Of a stretch of DNA of 64,000 bases, positions 39,085 through 47,716 are shown piece by piece. This DNA is from an uncultured Campylobacterales bacterium (GTDB taxonomy: Bacteria > Campylobacterota > Campylobacteria > Campylobacterales > Arcobacteraceae): positions 24,558 to 88,557 of the forward strand of contig CANNFB010000014.1 of NCBI GenBank assembly GCA_947503785.1, written 5' to 3'. Under the pieces are notes generated by a model. It did no database searches and was not told the DNA's origin. It was given only the letters and a program-made list of their open reading frames with translations. The translations under genes were made by a program, and so were the position numbers. Position 1 is the first letter of the stretch; each line of letters begins with the position of its first letter.

Positions 39085-39346
39085 TTTCATCCTTTTTATT
39101 TTCTAAATTTAATTTTTGTAATAGTTTAGTACCTTTTTTTAATTGAATACGTACTATTTTATATTCTTCTTCTAAGTCTTTTTTTTGTTTCTTTTCAATT
39201 TTTTTATTAAAAGATTTTTTCAACTTACTTTTTTTAGCTGCTAATTTTTTAATTAATATTTTTAATGCTTTCTTTTTCTTAGTAGTTTCATTAACCTCTA
39301 ATCCTAAAGATTCTTTTACCGAAGTAATAAATTTTTTTATACCCAT
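39074..39346 (-). CDS. Small lysine-rich protein in the phosphate operon
   Basis: This is a 90-residue, strongly basic, probably helical protein (KKKKALKILIKKLAAKKSKLKKSFNK). No family is recognised. It lies between the Na/Pi transporter gene (one base gap) and ppk2 (11-base overlap). A basic helical protein here could bind polyphosphate or nucleic acid; that is inference from charge and context only. The start is ATG 39346 with AAGG 9 bases upstream. Confidence 0.65.
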   Translation of the reverse strand: MGIKKFITSVKESLGLEVNETTKKKKALKILIKKLAAKKSKLKKSFNKKIEKKQKKDLEEEYKIVRIQLKKGTKLLQKLNLENKKDENGR

Positions 39347-39347
39347 A

Positions 39348-41141
39348 TTAGTTAGCCTTTTCATTTAAAATTGTTTGAACATCTTCATCATCAATTAAGA
39401 AATCATTGTTTTCACGATTATATAGAATTTCTGCCATAGACACTAATTTTTTACTTATATCATAAGCATAAGAGCTATCATTCATTAAAGATGTTGCCAT
39501 CTCATTTGTGATTAAACTTTTTCTAATTAAATTATCTAAAGTTCCATTTGAAATAAAATCATATTTTTGTGCATGAAGTTTTGCTTTAGAAAGTAATATT
39601 AAAATTTCTTCTTCTTCTTTTGTTTTAGAAATTACATCTATATTTCTTAATAATGCTACTAAATCTCTTCTCATATTCGTATATTGTTCTCGTATATGTT
39701 GATTTGTATTATTTGAATATAAAATTAAATTTTTTTGAAGATGTTTAGTGTCTTTTACAGCTTCAACTATATCTTTATTTGCTAATTTTAAGTTATACAA
39801 TTGATCAATATCATTTGGAGTCATATTTGATTGAGCTTTTGTAGAAAAGTCAATAATTTCTCCATAAATACCTTTAATTTTTCTATTATAGAATTCATCT
39901 ATATCTACTTTATTATTACTATACTTTTCTTCAACAACTTGTTCAATCGGTATAGTTGACAATATATTACTTCTTTTGATATTTATTCCATGTGCTATAA
40001 CTTCAAAAGCATTCTCATATAAGTGATAAGTTTCTCTTCTAATTGCTGCCATGGCAGTTGAAGGTAATTCTAGAACTGAATCATTTAAGTATTTTGCTTT
40101 TTCAACACTTTTTTGATTCTCTTTTGGTGATTTAAGAGTAGATTCCAATAATATTACAAGCTTACCAATAAATGGAATCATTACTAATACACCGATTATA
40201 TTAAATATTGTATGGAAGACTGCAAGTTTTAATGTATAGTCATCATTATTAATTCCTACAAAATTACTTACAAAATCAACTGAATACATGATTTGTTGCA
40301 TGAAAATAATTGCAATTAATCCAGTTACCATATTGAATATTAGGTGTGCACCAGCTAGCCTCTTGCCTTCAATATTAGAACTCATAGCACCAATAATAGC
40401 TGTAATTGTTGTCCCCACATTTGCTCCAATTGCAAGTGCTAGGGCATTTTCATAAGATATTTGTCCTACTGATAAAGCTGTGATTATAAGAACAAGTGTT
40501 GCATGAGATGATTGCATTACAACTGTTGCAAAAATACCAATACCTGTAAAGATAAATAAACCTTTAAGTCCAGTTACTGCAAACGCTGTTAAGTCAATAG
40601 TACTTTTAAAAGCTTCAAATCCATCTTTCATATAATGAATTCCTAGGAAAAGAAAACCAAGACCAGCTAAAATATATCCAAAACCTTTTAATGCCTTTGA
40701 TTTTTGGAATATTAAAATTACACCAAATACAAGCATAGGCATTGCATATGCTGATATTTTAACTTTTAATCCAAATCCAGCAACAAGCCAAGCACCAGTT
40801 GTTGTACCAATATTAGCACCAAAAACTATTCCAATACCTTGAGCAAGACCAATTAATCCAGCTCCTAAAAATGAAATAGTAAGTACTGAAACCAGTGAGC
40901 TTGATTGCATAATTGTAGTTGCAAGAACCCCGAATCCAATACTTTTATAAAGTTTATCTGTAGATTTCCTTAAAACTTTTTCAAGTCCACCACCAGAGAA
41001 GGCTTTAAATCCTTCCTCTAGAGATAACATTCCAAATAAGAAAATTGAAACACCAGCTGCAATTTCTTTAAAATCAGGACTAACCCAAAAACCATATGCT
41101 AGTATTATCAATATAGACGGTAATAAAATCTTTCTTAGCAT
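39348..41141 (-). CDS. Na/Pi cotransporter family protein with PhoU-like tail
   Basis: This 597-residue membrane protein has two Na/Pi repeats (VLATTIMQSSSLVSVLTISFLGAGL and IFATVVMQSSHATLVLIITALS), each with the QSS motif, and the GANIGTTTGAW / GANVGTTITAI blocks. Residues about 350-590 form a cytoplasmic helical PhoU-like domain. It imports or exports phosphate with sodium. It overlaps pit by one base (TAATG). Confidence 0.9.
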   Translation of the reverse strand: MLRKILLPSILIILAYGFWVSPDFKEIAAGVSIFLFGMLSLEEGFKAFSGGGLEKVLRKSTDKLYKSIGFGVLATTIMQSSSLVSVLTISFLGAGLIGLAQGIGIVFGANIGTTTGAWLVAGFGLKVKISAYAMPMLVFGVILIFQKSKALKGFGYILAGLGFLFLGIHYMKDGFEAFKSTIDLTAFAVTGLKGLFIFTGIGIFATVVMQSSHATLVLIITALSVGQISYENALALAIGANVGTTITAIIGAMSSNIEGKRLAGAHLIFNMVTGLIAIIFMQQIMYSVDFVSNFVGINNDDYTLKLAVFHTIFNIIGVLVMIPFIGKLVILLESTLKSPKENQKSVEKAKYLNDSVLELPSTAMAAIRRETYHLYENAFEVIAHGINIKRSNILSTIPIEQVVEEKYSNNKVDIDEFYNRKIKGIYGEIIDFSTKAQSNMTPNDIDQLYNLKLANKDIVEAVKDTKHLQKNLILYSNNTNQHIREQYTNMRRDLVALLRNIDVISKTKEEEEILILLSKAKLHAQKYDFISNGTLDNLIRKSLITNEMATSLMNDSSYAYDISKKLVSMAEILYNRENNDFLIDDEDVQTILNEKAN

Positions 41142-42772
41142 TATAATACTATACCTCTAATCATATAGTACACCATTGCTGATAATAATGCAGCTGCGGG
41201 AACAGTAATAACCCAAGCAGCAACAATTTTTTTAATTGCATCTCTTTTTACATATTGTACTTTTTGTGCAGTTTTTAAATTTTTCTTAGCTTCTTTAATT
41301 TTGTCTTCTTCTGCATCAATCATTTTATATAAATCAACAATTCTTTCATAATCATCTTTTTTCTTGTCTTTTTTATGTTCAATTGTTTTAAGCTCTGAAC
41401 TAAAGGCTTTTAAAACTTTTTTCTCATCATCAACAACTTCTTGTCCTAATGCAACAATATCTTTCTTTTCTGTATGATCTAAATACTCTCTTAAGAAACC
41501 AACTCCAAAAATGCCACCAACAGCAATATGAGTTGAAGAAACTGGAAGTCCAAGTTGTGAAGCTATAATAACTGTAATTGATGCTGCCATTGCAACAGAG
41601 AATGCTCTCATTTGATCTAATTCAGTGATTTCTGAACCAACAGTTCTAATTAACTTTGGTCCATATAAAGCAAGACCAATTGCAATACCTAATGCTCCAA
41701 CTGCCATAACCCATAATGGAATACCTGCTTTACTTGAAATACCACCTGTCATAACAGCATCGTTAATAGCAGCAAGTGGCCCAATTGCATTTGCAACGTC
41801 ATTTGCACCGTGTGCAAAAGATAAAAGTGCAGCTGCAAAAATAAGAGGAACAGTAAACATGGAGTTGATACCATCTCTACTATTTTCAACATTACTTGCT
41901 CTTTTAGCAACTGTTGCTTTAACAATAATATAAACAATTCCAGCAACAATCAGACCAAAAATTGCGGCAACTATAAATGAAGGTTTTTTAGCATCTGGTA
42001 AAAATACAAAGATATCAACAATATCTGGCCAAACTTTTTTAAGTCCTTTTAGTGTTAAGTATGTAACAAATGCCCAAGACATTATACTTACAAATATAGG
42101 TACCCATTTTTTGGCTGCTTCAATTTTGTTTTCTTTATATACCATTGAACGTTTAATCGCATATAAAAATAGTGCTGCGATAACTCCACCTAATACTGGT
42201 GAAATAATCCATGAAGCCGCAATTTTAGCCATCGTTCCCCAAGCAACAATAGAAAAACCAGCTGCTGCAATACCTGCACCCATAACACCACCAACAATTG
42301 AGTGAGTTGTTGATACAGGAGCTTTAGCCATAGTTGCAAAATTTAACCACATAGCAGCAGCAAGAAGTGCAGCCATCATAGCCCAAATAAAAGAGTCTGT
42401 ATTTCCACCAAAGGCTTCAATATCAATAATCCCTTTTTTGATTGTCTTTACAACATCTCCCCCAGCAATTAACGCACCAGCAGCTTCGAAGATAGCTGCA
42501 ATAACAATTGCTCCACCCATAGTAAGTGCTTTTGAACCAACAGCAGGTCCTACATTGTTTGCAACATCATTTGCTCCAATGTTCATAGCCATGTATGCAC
42601 CAAAAAGTGCAGCAATTCCTAAGAACATATTGTTTGGTACTCCACCTGTACTTAAAAAACTGTACGTTAAAACAGCAACCATGAAAAATAAAGCAAAACC
42701 GAGTCTTAAAAAATCTACACCGCTTCCTTTGATTGCTTCTTTCTCCATTTTTTTGATAGTCTGTATTTCCAT
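41141..42772 (-). CDS. pit: Inorganic phosphate transporter, PiT family
   Basis: This 543-residue phosphate permease has the paired PiT signatures GANDVANNVGPAVGSKAL and GANDVANAIGPLAAIND, with PVSTTHSIVGGVMGAG and PVSSTHIAVGGIFGVG. A charged cytoplasmic loop at about 440-510 splits the last helices. It is the first gene of the operon pit, Na/Pi, small basic protein, ppk2, ppk2. The 236-base upstream gap has a 10-bp hairpin (42879-42888 with 42893-42902) but no clear Pho box. Confidence 0.93.
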   Translation of the reverse strand: MEIQTIKKMEKEAIKGSGVDFLRLGFALFFMVAVLTYSFLSTGGVPNNMFLGIAALFGAYMAMNIGANDVANNVGPAVGSKALTMGGAIVIAAIFEAAGALIAGGDVVKTIKKGIIDIEAFGGNTDSFIWAMMAALLAAAMWLNFATMAKAPVSTTHSIVGGVMGAGIAAAGFSIVAWGTMAKIAASWIISPVLGGVIAALFLYAIKRSMVYKENKIEAAKKWVPIFVSIMSWAFVTYLTLKGLKKVWPDIVDIFVFLPDAKKPSFIVAAIFGLIVAGIVYIIVKATVAKRASNVENSRDGINSMFTVPLIFAAALLSFAHGANDVANAIGPLAAINDAVMTGGISSKAGIPLWVMAVGALGIAIGLALYGPKLIRTVGSEITELDQMRAFSVAMAASITVIIASQLGLPVSSTHIAVGGIFGVGFLREYLDHTEKKDIVALGQEVVDDEKKVLKAFSSELKTIEHKKDKKKDDYERIVDLYKMIDAEEDKIKEAKKNLKTAQKVQYVKRDAIKKIVAAWVITVPAAALLSAMVYYMIRGIVL

Positions 42773-43008
42773 TTCTTCCCTTTGTAACTGTATTGTTATT
42801 GTGTTTTGTTATATATATTATAGAGCAGAATAGATAAAGAAAAGAAACGGTAAATTCAGTACTTTAGGAGAGATTATCTATAAATAATTACTATTATTTA
42901 TAAAAGAAATTTTAAAATTTTAAAATTTATAGTTAAAAAATACACAATTCAACTTTTTGATGATTTTTTATAAAAAAATTGAGCTGCTGTATTTAATATT
43001 ATTACTCT

Positions 43009-43830
43009 TTATTCTACAATTCCACTCATGCAAGTAACTTCAACACCTTTTTCTCTCCAAGCCTTAACAATTTCAAGAAGTCCAATACTATCACTTGGCA
43101 TATGAGGTGCTATTATGATATTTCCTATATTTTGCTCGTGAATTGCTTTTTTTACATCTTCAGGTACATGCATAGCTATAATTGTCCCAACTCCTGCTTC
43201 AAAGTAGGCTTTATATACATCAATTCCACCATTTGTTCCACCTGCCATTAAAACTTCAATTTTTCCTGCATAGTCTTCATTTGAACCAACTCTTATTACA
43301 GGTTGGGCAGTTTTATCTATGTAGTATTCCCATGAGTTTAACTCTTCAATAATATCTTTTAGTTTTGTTTTTGGCTTATTTATAAAAGCTGTATCAAGTC
43401 TTGTTTGAACTATTTCTTCTGTTATAAAATCAGCAGGAATATGAATATTTAAATAAGGCATTTTCATAAGTCTTGCAGCAGAACTAACTCTGTCATAGTT
43501 AGAAGCATGACTTCCAAGGTCTACACTTTGTTGTTTCTTTTTTAGGGCTTTTTGAGCTTTGTTTATTGGTACACCTGATTTTACCATTCGATCAATTTGT
43601 ACATCCATAACTTTTGCAAAATCAACTATACAAGAATCTGCTTTTGGATGATGAGAGACTACACAATCATATCCCATTTGCTGTGCTAAAAGTAACTCTG
43701 GAGTTTCCATATCAATTCCAATAAGTACTTTTTTAATATTTTCACCTTCAACTATGATATTTGTATCATAAGGCATAGAGTCAAGTTTTGCAAGTTTAAG
43801 TGCTGTGTTCATTAAGTTTGTTGTATTCAT
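43009..43830 (-). CDS. Nif3-like dinuclear metal centre family protein
   Basis: This 273-residue protein has the Nif3/YbgI features: IGIDMETPELLLAQQMGYDCVVSHHP (metal histidines) and the C-terminal AGGTNGGIDVYKAYFEAGVGTIIAMHVPED. Members form hexamers with a dinuclear metal site. Some act as GTP cyclohydrolase-like or DNA-associated proteins, and the biochemical role is unsettled. It is followed by no close co-oriented gene. Confidence 0.75.
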   Translation of the reverse strand: MNTTNLMNTALKLAKLDSMPYDTNIIVEGENIKKVLIGIDMETPELLLAQQMGYDCVVSHHPKADSCIVDFAKVMDVQIDRMVKSGVPINKAQKALKKKQQSVDLGSHASNYDRVSSAARLMKMPYLNIHIPADFITEEIVQTRLDTAFINKPKTKLKDIIEELNSWEYYIDKTAQPVIRVGSNEDYAGKIEVLMAGGTNGGIDVYKAYFEAGVGTIIAMHVPEDVKKAIHEQNIGNIIIAPHMPSDSIGLLEIVKAWREKGVEVTCMSGIVE

Positions 43831-43898
43831 ATTATTACCAATTTTATTTTTTATGAATCATAACATTATTTGTTGTAAAGAGAAAGGTGTAGTAGTAA

Positions 43899-43921
43899 AT
43901 CAAACCCAAAAAGGGTTTGAT
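43899..43921 (-). terminator. Terminator of the small secreted protein gene
   Basis: A 9-bp perfect stem (ATCAAACCC with GGGTTTGAT, 5-base loop) lies 7 bases after the stop at 43929. The T-run on the minus strand is short. Confidence 0.6.
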
Positions 43922-43928
43922 AAGAGTA

Positions 43929-44309
43929 TTAGTTTCCTAATAATTTAGTAGCAGTATCCATCATAGATGGAGTAGCTTTAGCAGCTTCTGAAGTAGCATT
44001 GTCTTTTACTTCATTAACTTTTCCTTCTAAACCTTCACTTGATTTTTCTGCACAAATATCAATAGCTTTAGCCATCATTCCATCATCAGCAATACCTACA
44101 AATGATTTGTATGTTGATGCTTGTGTACATAAACTTTTAGCTTGTTCAGCTGTTGCTGGGCTTTTTGCTTTAACAATATCTGTTAATTGTTTTCCAATAC
44201 TCTCTGCACTAATACCTAAAGCACCACCAACTGAAGAAGCTGCTGAAGCTATATCGAATGCAAAAGTTGTAGAGATTACTAAAGCCGAAGCTAAAATGAT
44301 TTTTTTCAT
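43929..44309 (-). CDS. Small secreted protein of unknown function
   Basis: This 126-residue exported protein has a signal peptide MKKIILASALVISTTFAFDIASA. The mature chain is alanine- and serine-rich, probably helical, with two cysteines (SLCTQAS and DICAEKS) that could form a disulfide in the periplasm. No family is recognised. The ribosome site AAAAGGA is present. It is followed by a terminator and stands alone. Confidence 0.65.
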   Translation of the reverse strand: MKKIILASALVISTTFAFDIASAASSVGGALGISAESIGKQLTDIVKAKSPATAEQAKSLCTQASTYKSFVGIADDGMMAKAIDICAEKSSEGLEGKVNEVKDNATSEAAKATPSMMDTATKLLGN

Positions 44310-44343
44310 ATATATCCTTTTAAAATAATAATCGCATTATATA

Positions 44344-44514
44344 TTAAATAAACTTATTTTTTAAAATAATTAAATTCTTAATTAATTTAAGATCAAAATC
44401 TTGTGTATTTATTTTAGAAGCTTCGATTTTCTCATACTTTTTTCCTTTGTATGTAAAGCTTATATAATTTTTATCTTTTATTGCTTTTTCTAAAAATCTT
44501 AATTGAATATCCAT
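44344..44514 (-). CDS. Small hypothetical protein, 56 aa
   Basis: The frame starts at ATG 44514 with MDIQLRFLEKAIKDKNYISF and ends at TAA 44344. An AAAAGA run lies about 8 bases before the start. The beginning (LEKAIKDKNYISFTYKGKKYEKIEASKI) resembles the first strands of WYL-type ligand-binding domains. It then ends in a lysine-rich tail. It may be a true small protein or the remnant of a longer one. Confidence 0.5.
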   Translation of the reverse strand: MDIQLRFLEKAIKDKNYISFTYKGKKYEKIEASKINTQDFDLKLIKNLIILKNKFI

Positions 44515-44599
44515 TTTTTATATCTTTTCTTAATAATTTTCTTGATTATAGCAATATCGTATTTAGAATAAAGCAAATTCAACCTAATAGTAAATTTAT

Positions 44600-45328
44600 T
44601 TGGCTAAAATCGTTTTTAATACAATCAAACAACTATCAGGAAACTTTTTGAACTTAAAATTAATATCAATGGCATTTTATGCTACTTATCTTACAAATAA
44701 ATTTGGATTTTTACTTAAAAATGAAAAAAACAATGAAAAAAAAATGCTTCTTCGAGGAGAATATGCAAAAACTTTATTTAAAAAATTAAAACTAAATGTA
44801 AATGTAATAAATAAAGAAAAATTACCACAAGATGGAAAATACTTACTAATCTCAAATCATAGAAGTATCGTAGATCCTTTGATTATAGAAACTGCTTTAG
44901 AAGATACAGAAATTAGAGGTTTTTGGATTGCTAAAAAAGAGTTATATAACTCTTTCTTTTTTGGAATGTTTACAAGAAATGCAGGCTCAATTCTTTTAGA
45001 TAGGGAAGCTAAAAATATGGCACCATTTTTTAAAGATATAAAAGAAGTAGTAAAAAATGAAAACTCTATTTATATCTTTCCTGAAGGTACTAGAAATAAA
45101 GAGAATACTCCTCTTTCAAGTTTTAAAGAGGGTGCTAGAATAATTGCATTAAAAAATAGACTTCCTATTTTGCCAGTTTATATAAAAACAAATGCTAATG
45201 AAGTTCTAAAAGAAGCTATTAATAAAAGAGATGAACAACTTACTATTGATATTGAAATAGGAGAGTTGATTGATTATAAAGATAAAACTTCTTTAGAAGA
45301 AAACTATAGAAGAATATTTAATTTATAA
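44600..45328 (+). CDS. plsC: 1-acyl-sn-glycerol-3-phosphate acyltransferase
   Basis: This membrane-bound acyltransferase makes phosphatidic acid from lysophosphatidic acid. The catalytic NHX4D motif is NHRSIVDP (about residue 91), and the glycerol-phosphate binding motif is FPEGTRNKEN. The length is 242 residues from TTG 44600. No strong ribosome site is seen there, and ATG 44669 is an alternative start that keeps both motifs. The 3' end overlaps the convergent S24 gene. Confidence 0.9.
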   Translation: MAKIVFNTIKQLSGNFLNLKLISMAFYATYLTNKFGFLLKNEKNNEKKMLLRGEYAKTLFKKLKLNVNVINKEKLPQDGKYLLISNHRSIVDPLIIETALEDTEIRGFWIAKKELYNSFFFGMFTRNAGSILLDREAKNMAPFFKDIKEVVKNENSIYIFPEGTRNKENTPLSSFKEGARIIALKNRLPILPVYIKTNANEVLKEAINKRDEQLTIDIEIGELIDYKDKTSLEENYRRIFNL

Positions 45329-45688
45329 GTTTGTAAAAGTGATTAAAACTTTTGCAACTACTTGTACTTCATCCTCTTTATATATTAAGTGTGAAAAATT
45401 AGGATTAATAGAATAAAAGTTTTTATTCTCTAAGCTATATTTCTTTACCCACATTTTATTTTCATAATAAACTAAATAAATCTTTTCATTTTCTAGAATT
45501 TTATTTGATAAATCTGCAACTATTATAGCCTTATCTTTTATCACAGGTTGCATAGATTTTCCATCAACTAATAAAGTAAATAAAGATTTTTCTTTAAATT
45601 CACTGTTAATTAAATGCTTAGAAAAAATTAATTTTTTCACTTTTTGTTCATCAAAAATATCAGTATATTCAAGATTTATAATTGACAT
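45323..45688 (-). CDS. Stand-alone S24/LexA-like peptidase domain
   Basis: This 121-residue protein corresponds only to the C-terminal peptidase domain of LexA/UmuD/CI-type proteins. The catalytic Ser is in LLVDGKSMQPVI (about residue 45) and the Lys in MWVKKYSLENK (about residue 81). There is no N-terminal HTH and no clear Ala-Gly self-cleavage site. It could be UmuD-like or an orphan regulator partner. Campylobacterota often lack a classic LexA, which makes this noteworthy. Confidence 0.75.
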   Translation of the reverse strand: MSIINLEYTDIFDEQKVKKLIFSKHLINSEFKEKSLFTLLVDGKSMQPVIKDKAIIVADLSNKILENEKIYLVYYENKMWVKKYSLENKNFYSINPNFSHLIYKEDEVQVVAKVLITFTNL

Positions 45689-45828
45689 AATATTGCCTTT
45701 ATTTTTTAAGTTTCTTGATAATTTTTTTACTAAAAAGTAAACATAAGTATATCTATATATTATTTAGATAAAATTCGTTTTTAAAAATATTAATAATTTA
45801 TTTAATTTAGAATCAAAAAAGGATAATA

Positions 45829-46209
45829 ATGAGTCAAGAAAATATAGCAGTAGCGCAAACACCTAGTCAAAAGAAGTTAGTTCAAGATGAATTTAATGTA
45901 AATGTTGCATTTTATATTCATCTAAAAACATTTGATGATAACACTAGAAGAGAATTAAAACAAAGAATTAAAGAAGTATTTTTCTTTTCAAAAGGTGTTC
46001 ATTGGAAGTTTGATAGTTTTGGAATTGAAAAACCAGGTTCAAGAGGTACGGATATTTTAGGATATTTTGTATTTAAAACTTCAAACGTAGAAAAATTAAA
46101 AAAACTATTTTTATCTGAATTTAAAGATTATGAAAATGCCTCAAAAATCACTTGTTCAGTTGCAAAATATGAAAAAATTACTGAGACGTTTTTTGAATTA
46201 GAATTTTAA
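45829..46209 (+). CDS. Conserved-looking protein of unknown function
   Basis: This 126-residue soluble protein has no signal peptide or membrane helix. The sequence (FNVNVAFYIHLKTFDDNTRRELKQRIKEVFFFSKGVHWKFDSFGIE) suggests an alpha/beta fold like an RNA- or ligand-binding ferredoxin fold. No family is recognised. A good ribosome site AAAAGGA stands 7 bases before the ATG. A tandem TTAATAC repeat and a perfect palindrome follow it. Confidence 0.6.
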   Translation: MSQENIAVAQTPSQKKLVQDEFNVNVAFYIHLKTFDDNTRRELKQRIKEVFFFSKGVHWKFDSFGIEKPGSRGTDILGYFVFKTSNVEKLKKLFLSEFKDYENASKITCSVAKYEKITETFFELEF

Positions 46210-46230
46210 AATATTAATACTGCGTTAATA

Positions 46231-46258
46231 CTTGTATGTTAAAATTTTAACATACAAG
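46231..46258. promoter_or_regulatory. Perfect 28-bp palindrome before the DUF4405 gene
   Basis: CTTGTATGTTAAAA is followed directly by its exact reverse complement. The right arm ends inside the AAGGAG ribosome site (46256-46261) of the next gene. As DNA it is an ideal operator; as RNA it would form a 12- to 14-bp hairpin that partly masks translation. Two TTAATAC copies 11 bases apart (46214, 46225) lie just before it. Confidence 0.6.
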
Positions 46259-46267
46259 GAGCTTATC

Positions 46268-47074
46268 ATGAGCCTTAAAAAAATCACTTCATTATCGATG
46301 CTTTTATCGATGTTAGCTATGACATACACTGGTATAATTCTTTTTATTAGTCCACATGGACGTATTGCAAACTGGGCAAACTGGGAATTATTAGGCTTAT
46401 CAAAAGAACAATATGCACAACTGCATTCTACTTTTATGATAATATTTATAATAGGTGCTATTTTGCATATATATTATAACTTCAAACCAATGATTAGTTA
46501 TTTAAAAAATAAGTCAAAAGAGTTTGTATTTTTTACAAAAGATATGTTAGTTGCAAGTGTTTTATTTGTTTTATTTATAGTAGGAACACTTTTTGAAATA
46601 TCGCCTTTTTCTAACTTTCTTAATTTTGGAGAGGATTTTAAATCTTCATGGGAAAAAGATTATGGGACGGCTCCATATTCTCATGCAGAATTATCATCAA
46701 TCAAAAGTTTTTCAAAAAAACTATCTTATGATTTAGAAAAAGTAGAAGAGATATTAAATAGTAATAATATAAAATTTAAAACAGAACAAACTCTATCTTT
46801 TGTTGCAAAAACAAATGTAGTAAGTCCAAATTTTATTTATGAGTTACTTAAAAAAAATCTTGAAATTGATGGAGAGAAAAGTATTCCACTAACAGGACTT
46901 GGTAAAAAAACTATCAAAGATGTTGCAATGACTTTGAATATAACAAGTGATGAGTTTATATCAAAACTTAAAACTATAGGATTAGATGCCTCACCTGATG
47001 ATAAATTTAAGAAAGTTGCAGAAGATAATGACCTAAGTCCTATAGACGTACTTAAAAAGCTAGGCTTTAAGTAA
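46268..47074 (+). CDS. DUF4405 membrane protein
   Basis: This 268-residue protein has an N-terminal cytochrome-b-like DUF4405 region. Membrane helices lie at about 8-28, 45-66 and 85-107, with histidines in YAQLHSTFMII and AILHIYYNF that could bind haem. The C-terminal half (about 135-268) is soluble with short helical repeats (TLSFVAKTNVVSPNFIYELL; VAEDNDLSPIDVLKKLGFK). The start is ATG 46268 behind AAGGAG; codons further upstream lie inside the palindrome and are rejected. Confidence 0.75.
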   Translation: MSLKKITSLSMLLSMLAMTYTGIILFISPHGRIANWANWELLGLSKEQYAQLHSTFMIIFIIGAILHIYYNFKPMISYLKNKSKEFVFFTKDMLVASVLFVLFIVGTLFEISPFSNFLNFGEDFKSSWEKDYGTAPYSHAELSSIKSFSKKLSYDLEKVEEILNSNNIKFKTEQTLSFVAKTNVVSPNFIYELLKKNLEIDGEKSIPLTGLGKKTIKDVAMTLNITSDEFISKLKTIGLDASPDDKFKKVAEDNDLSPIDVLKKLGFK

Positions 47075-47716
47075 ATCTATAATTTCACTAGGTTTTGAGA
47101 CAATGAAATCTGCACCATTGTCTCTTAGCTCTTTTTCATCTCTAAATCCCCAAAGTACTCCAACTGCAATCATTCCAGCATTTTTTGCTGTTTGCATATC
47201 AACCATTGTGTCCCCTACAAAATAAACTTCTTCGCAAGGTGTTTGAAATATATTTGCTATATTTATTGCAGCTATTGGGTTTGGTTTTTTTGGTATTTCT
47301 TCTTTTTGACCATGAACCTCTGGCATATTATATTTTGAAAATAAGTTATTTGCGTATTGAACTGTAAATTCATGAGGTTTATTTGATAAGATTCCTATTT
47401 TGAAATCTAGTTTTTCTAACTCATCTAAAAGTTCATAAATTCCCTCATAAGGCAAAGTTTTTTTATGAAGTTTTTGATCATATACTTCTTTAAATCTTGA
47501 TGTCACTTCATCTTTTATTTCTTGTGCGATATCTTTATCAAGAGCATTATCAACAAGTATACTAATTCCACCACCTACAAAATATTTATAATCTTCTATT
47601 TCATAATAGGGTAGGTTTAACTCTTTTAAAACTTGATTCATACATACTGCAATATCTTCTAAAGAATCTATAAGCGTTCCATCTAAATCAAATATTATTG
47701 CTTTATTACCAGCCAC
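47060..47716 (-). CDS. gph: HAD-family phosphoglycolate phosphatase-like hydrolase
   Basis: This 218-residue HAD phosphatase has motif I FDLDGTLIDSL, motif II LSNKPHE, and motif III/IV KKPNPIAA ... YFVGDTMVDMQTAKNAG. It probably removes 2-phosphoglycolate. The start is GTG 47716, inside the last codons of the TPM gene. The GGAGGAGGTG run, which codes glycines there, acts as its ribosome site. The longer frame up to 47866 is only the shadow of the glycine-rich tail. The 3' end overlaps the DUF4405 gene. Confidence 0.85.
   Translation of the reverse strand: MAGNKAIIFDLDGTLIDSLEDIAVCMNQVLKELNLPYYEIEDYKYFVGGGISILVDNALDKDIAQEIKDEVTSRFKEVYDQKLHKKTLPYEGIYELLDELEKLDFKIGILSNKPHEFTVQYANNLFSKYNMPEVHGQKEEIPKKPNPIAAINIANIFQTPCEEVYFVGDTMVDMQTAKNAGMIAVGVLWGFRDEKELRDNGADFIVSKPSEIIDLLKA

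Noticed and set aside
41625..42833. Several plus-strand frames opposite pit
   Set aside because: They are alanine- and proline-rich antisense shadows of the transporter helices.
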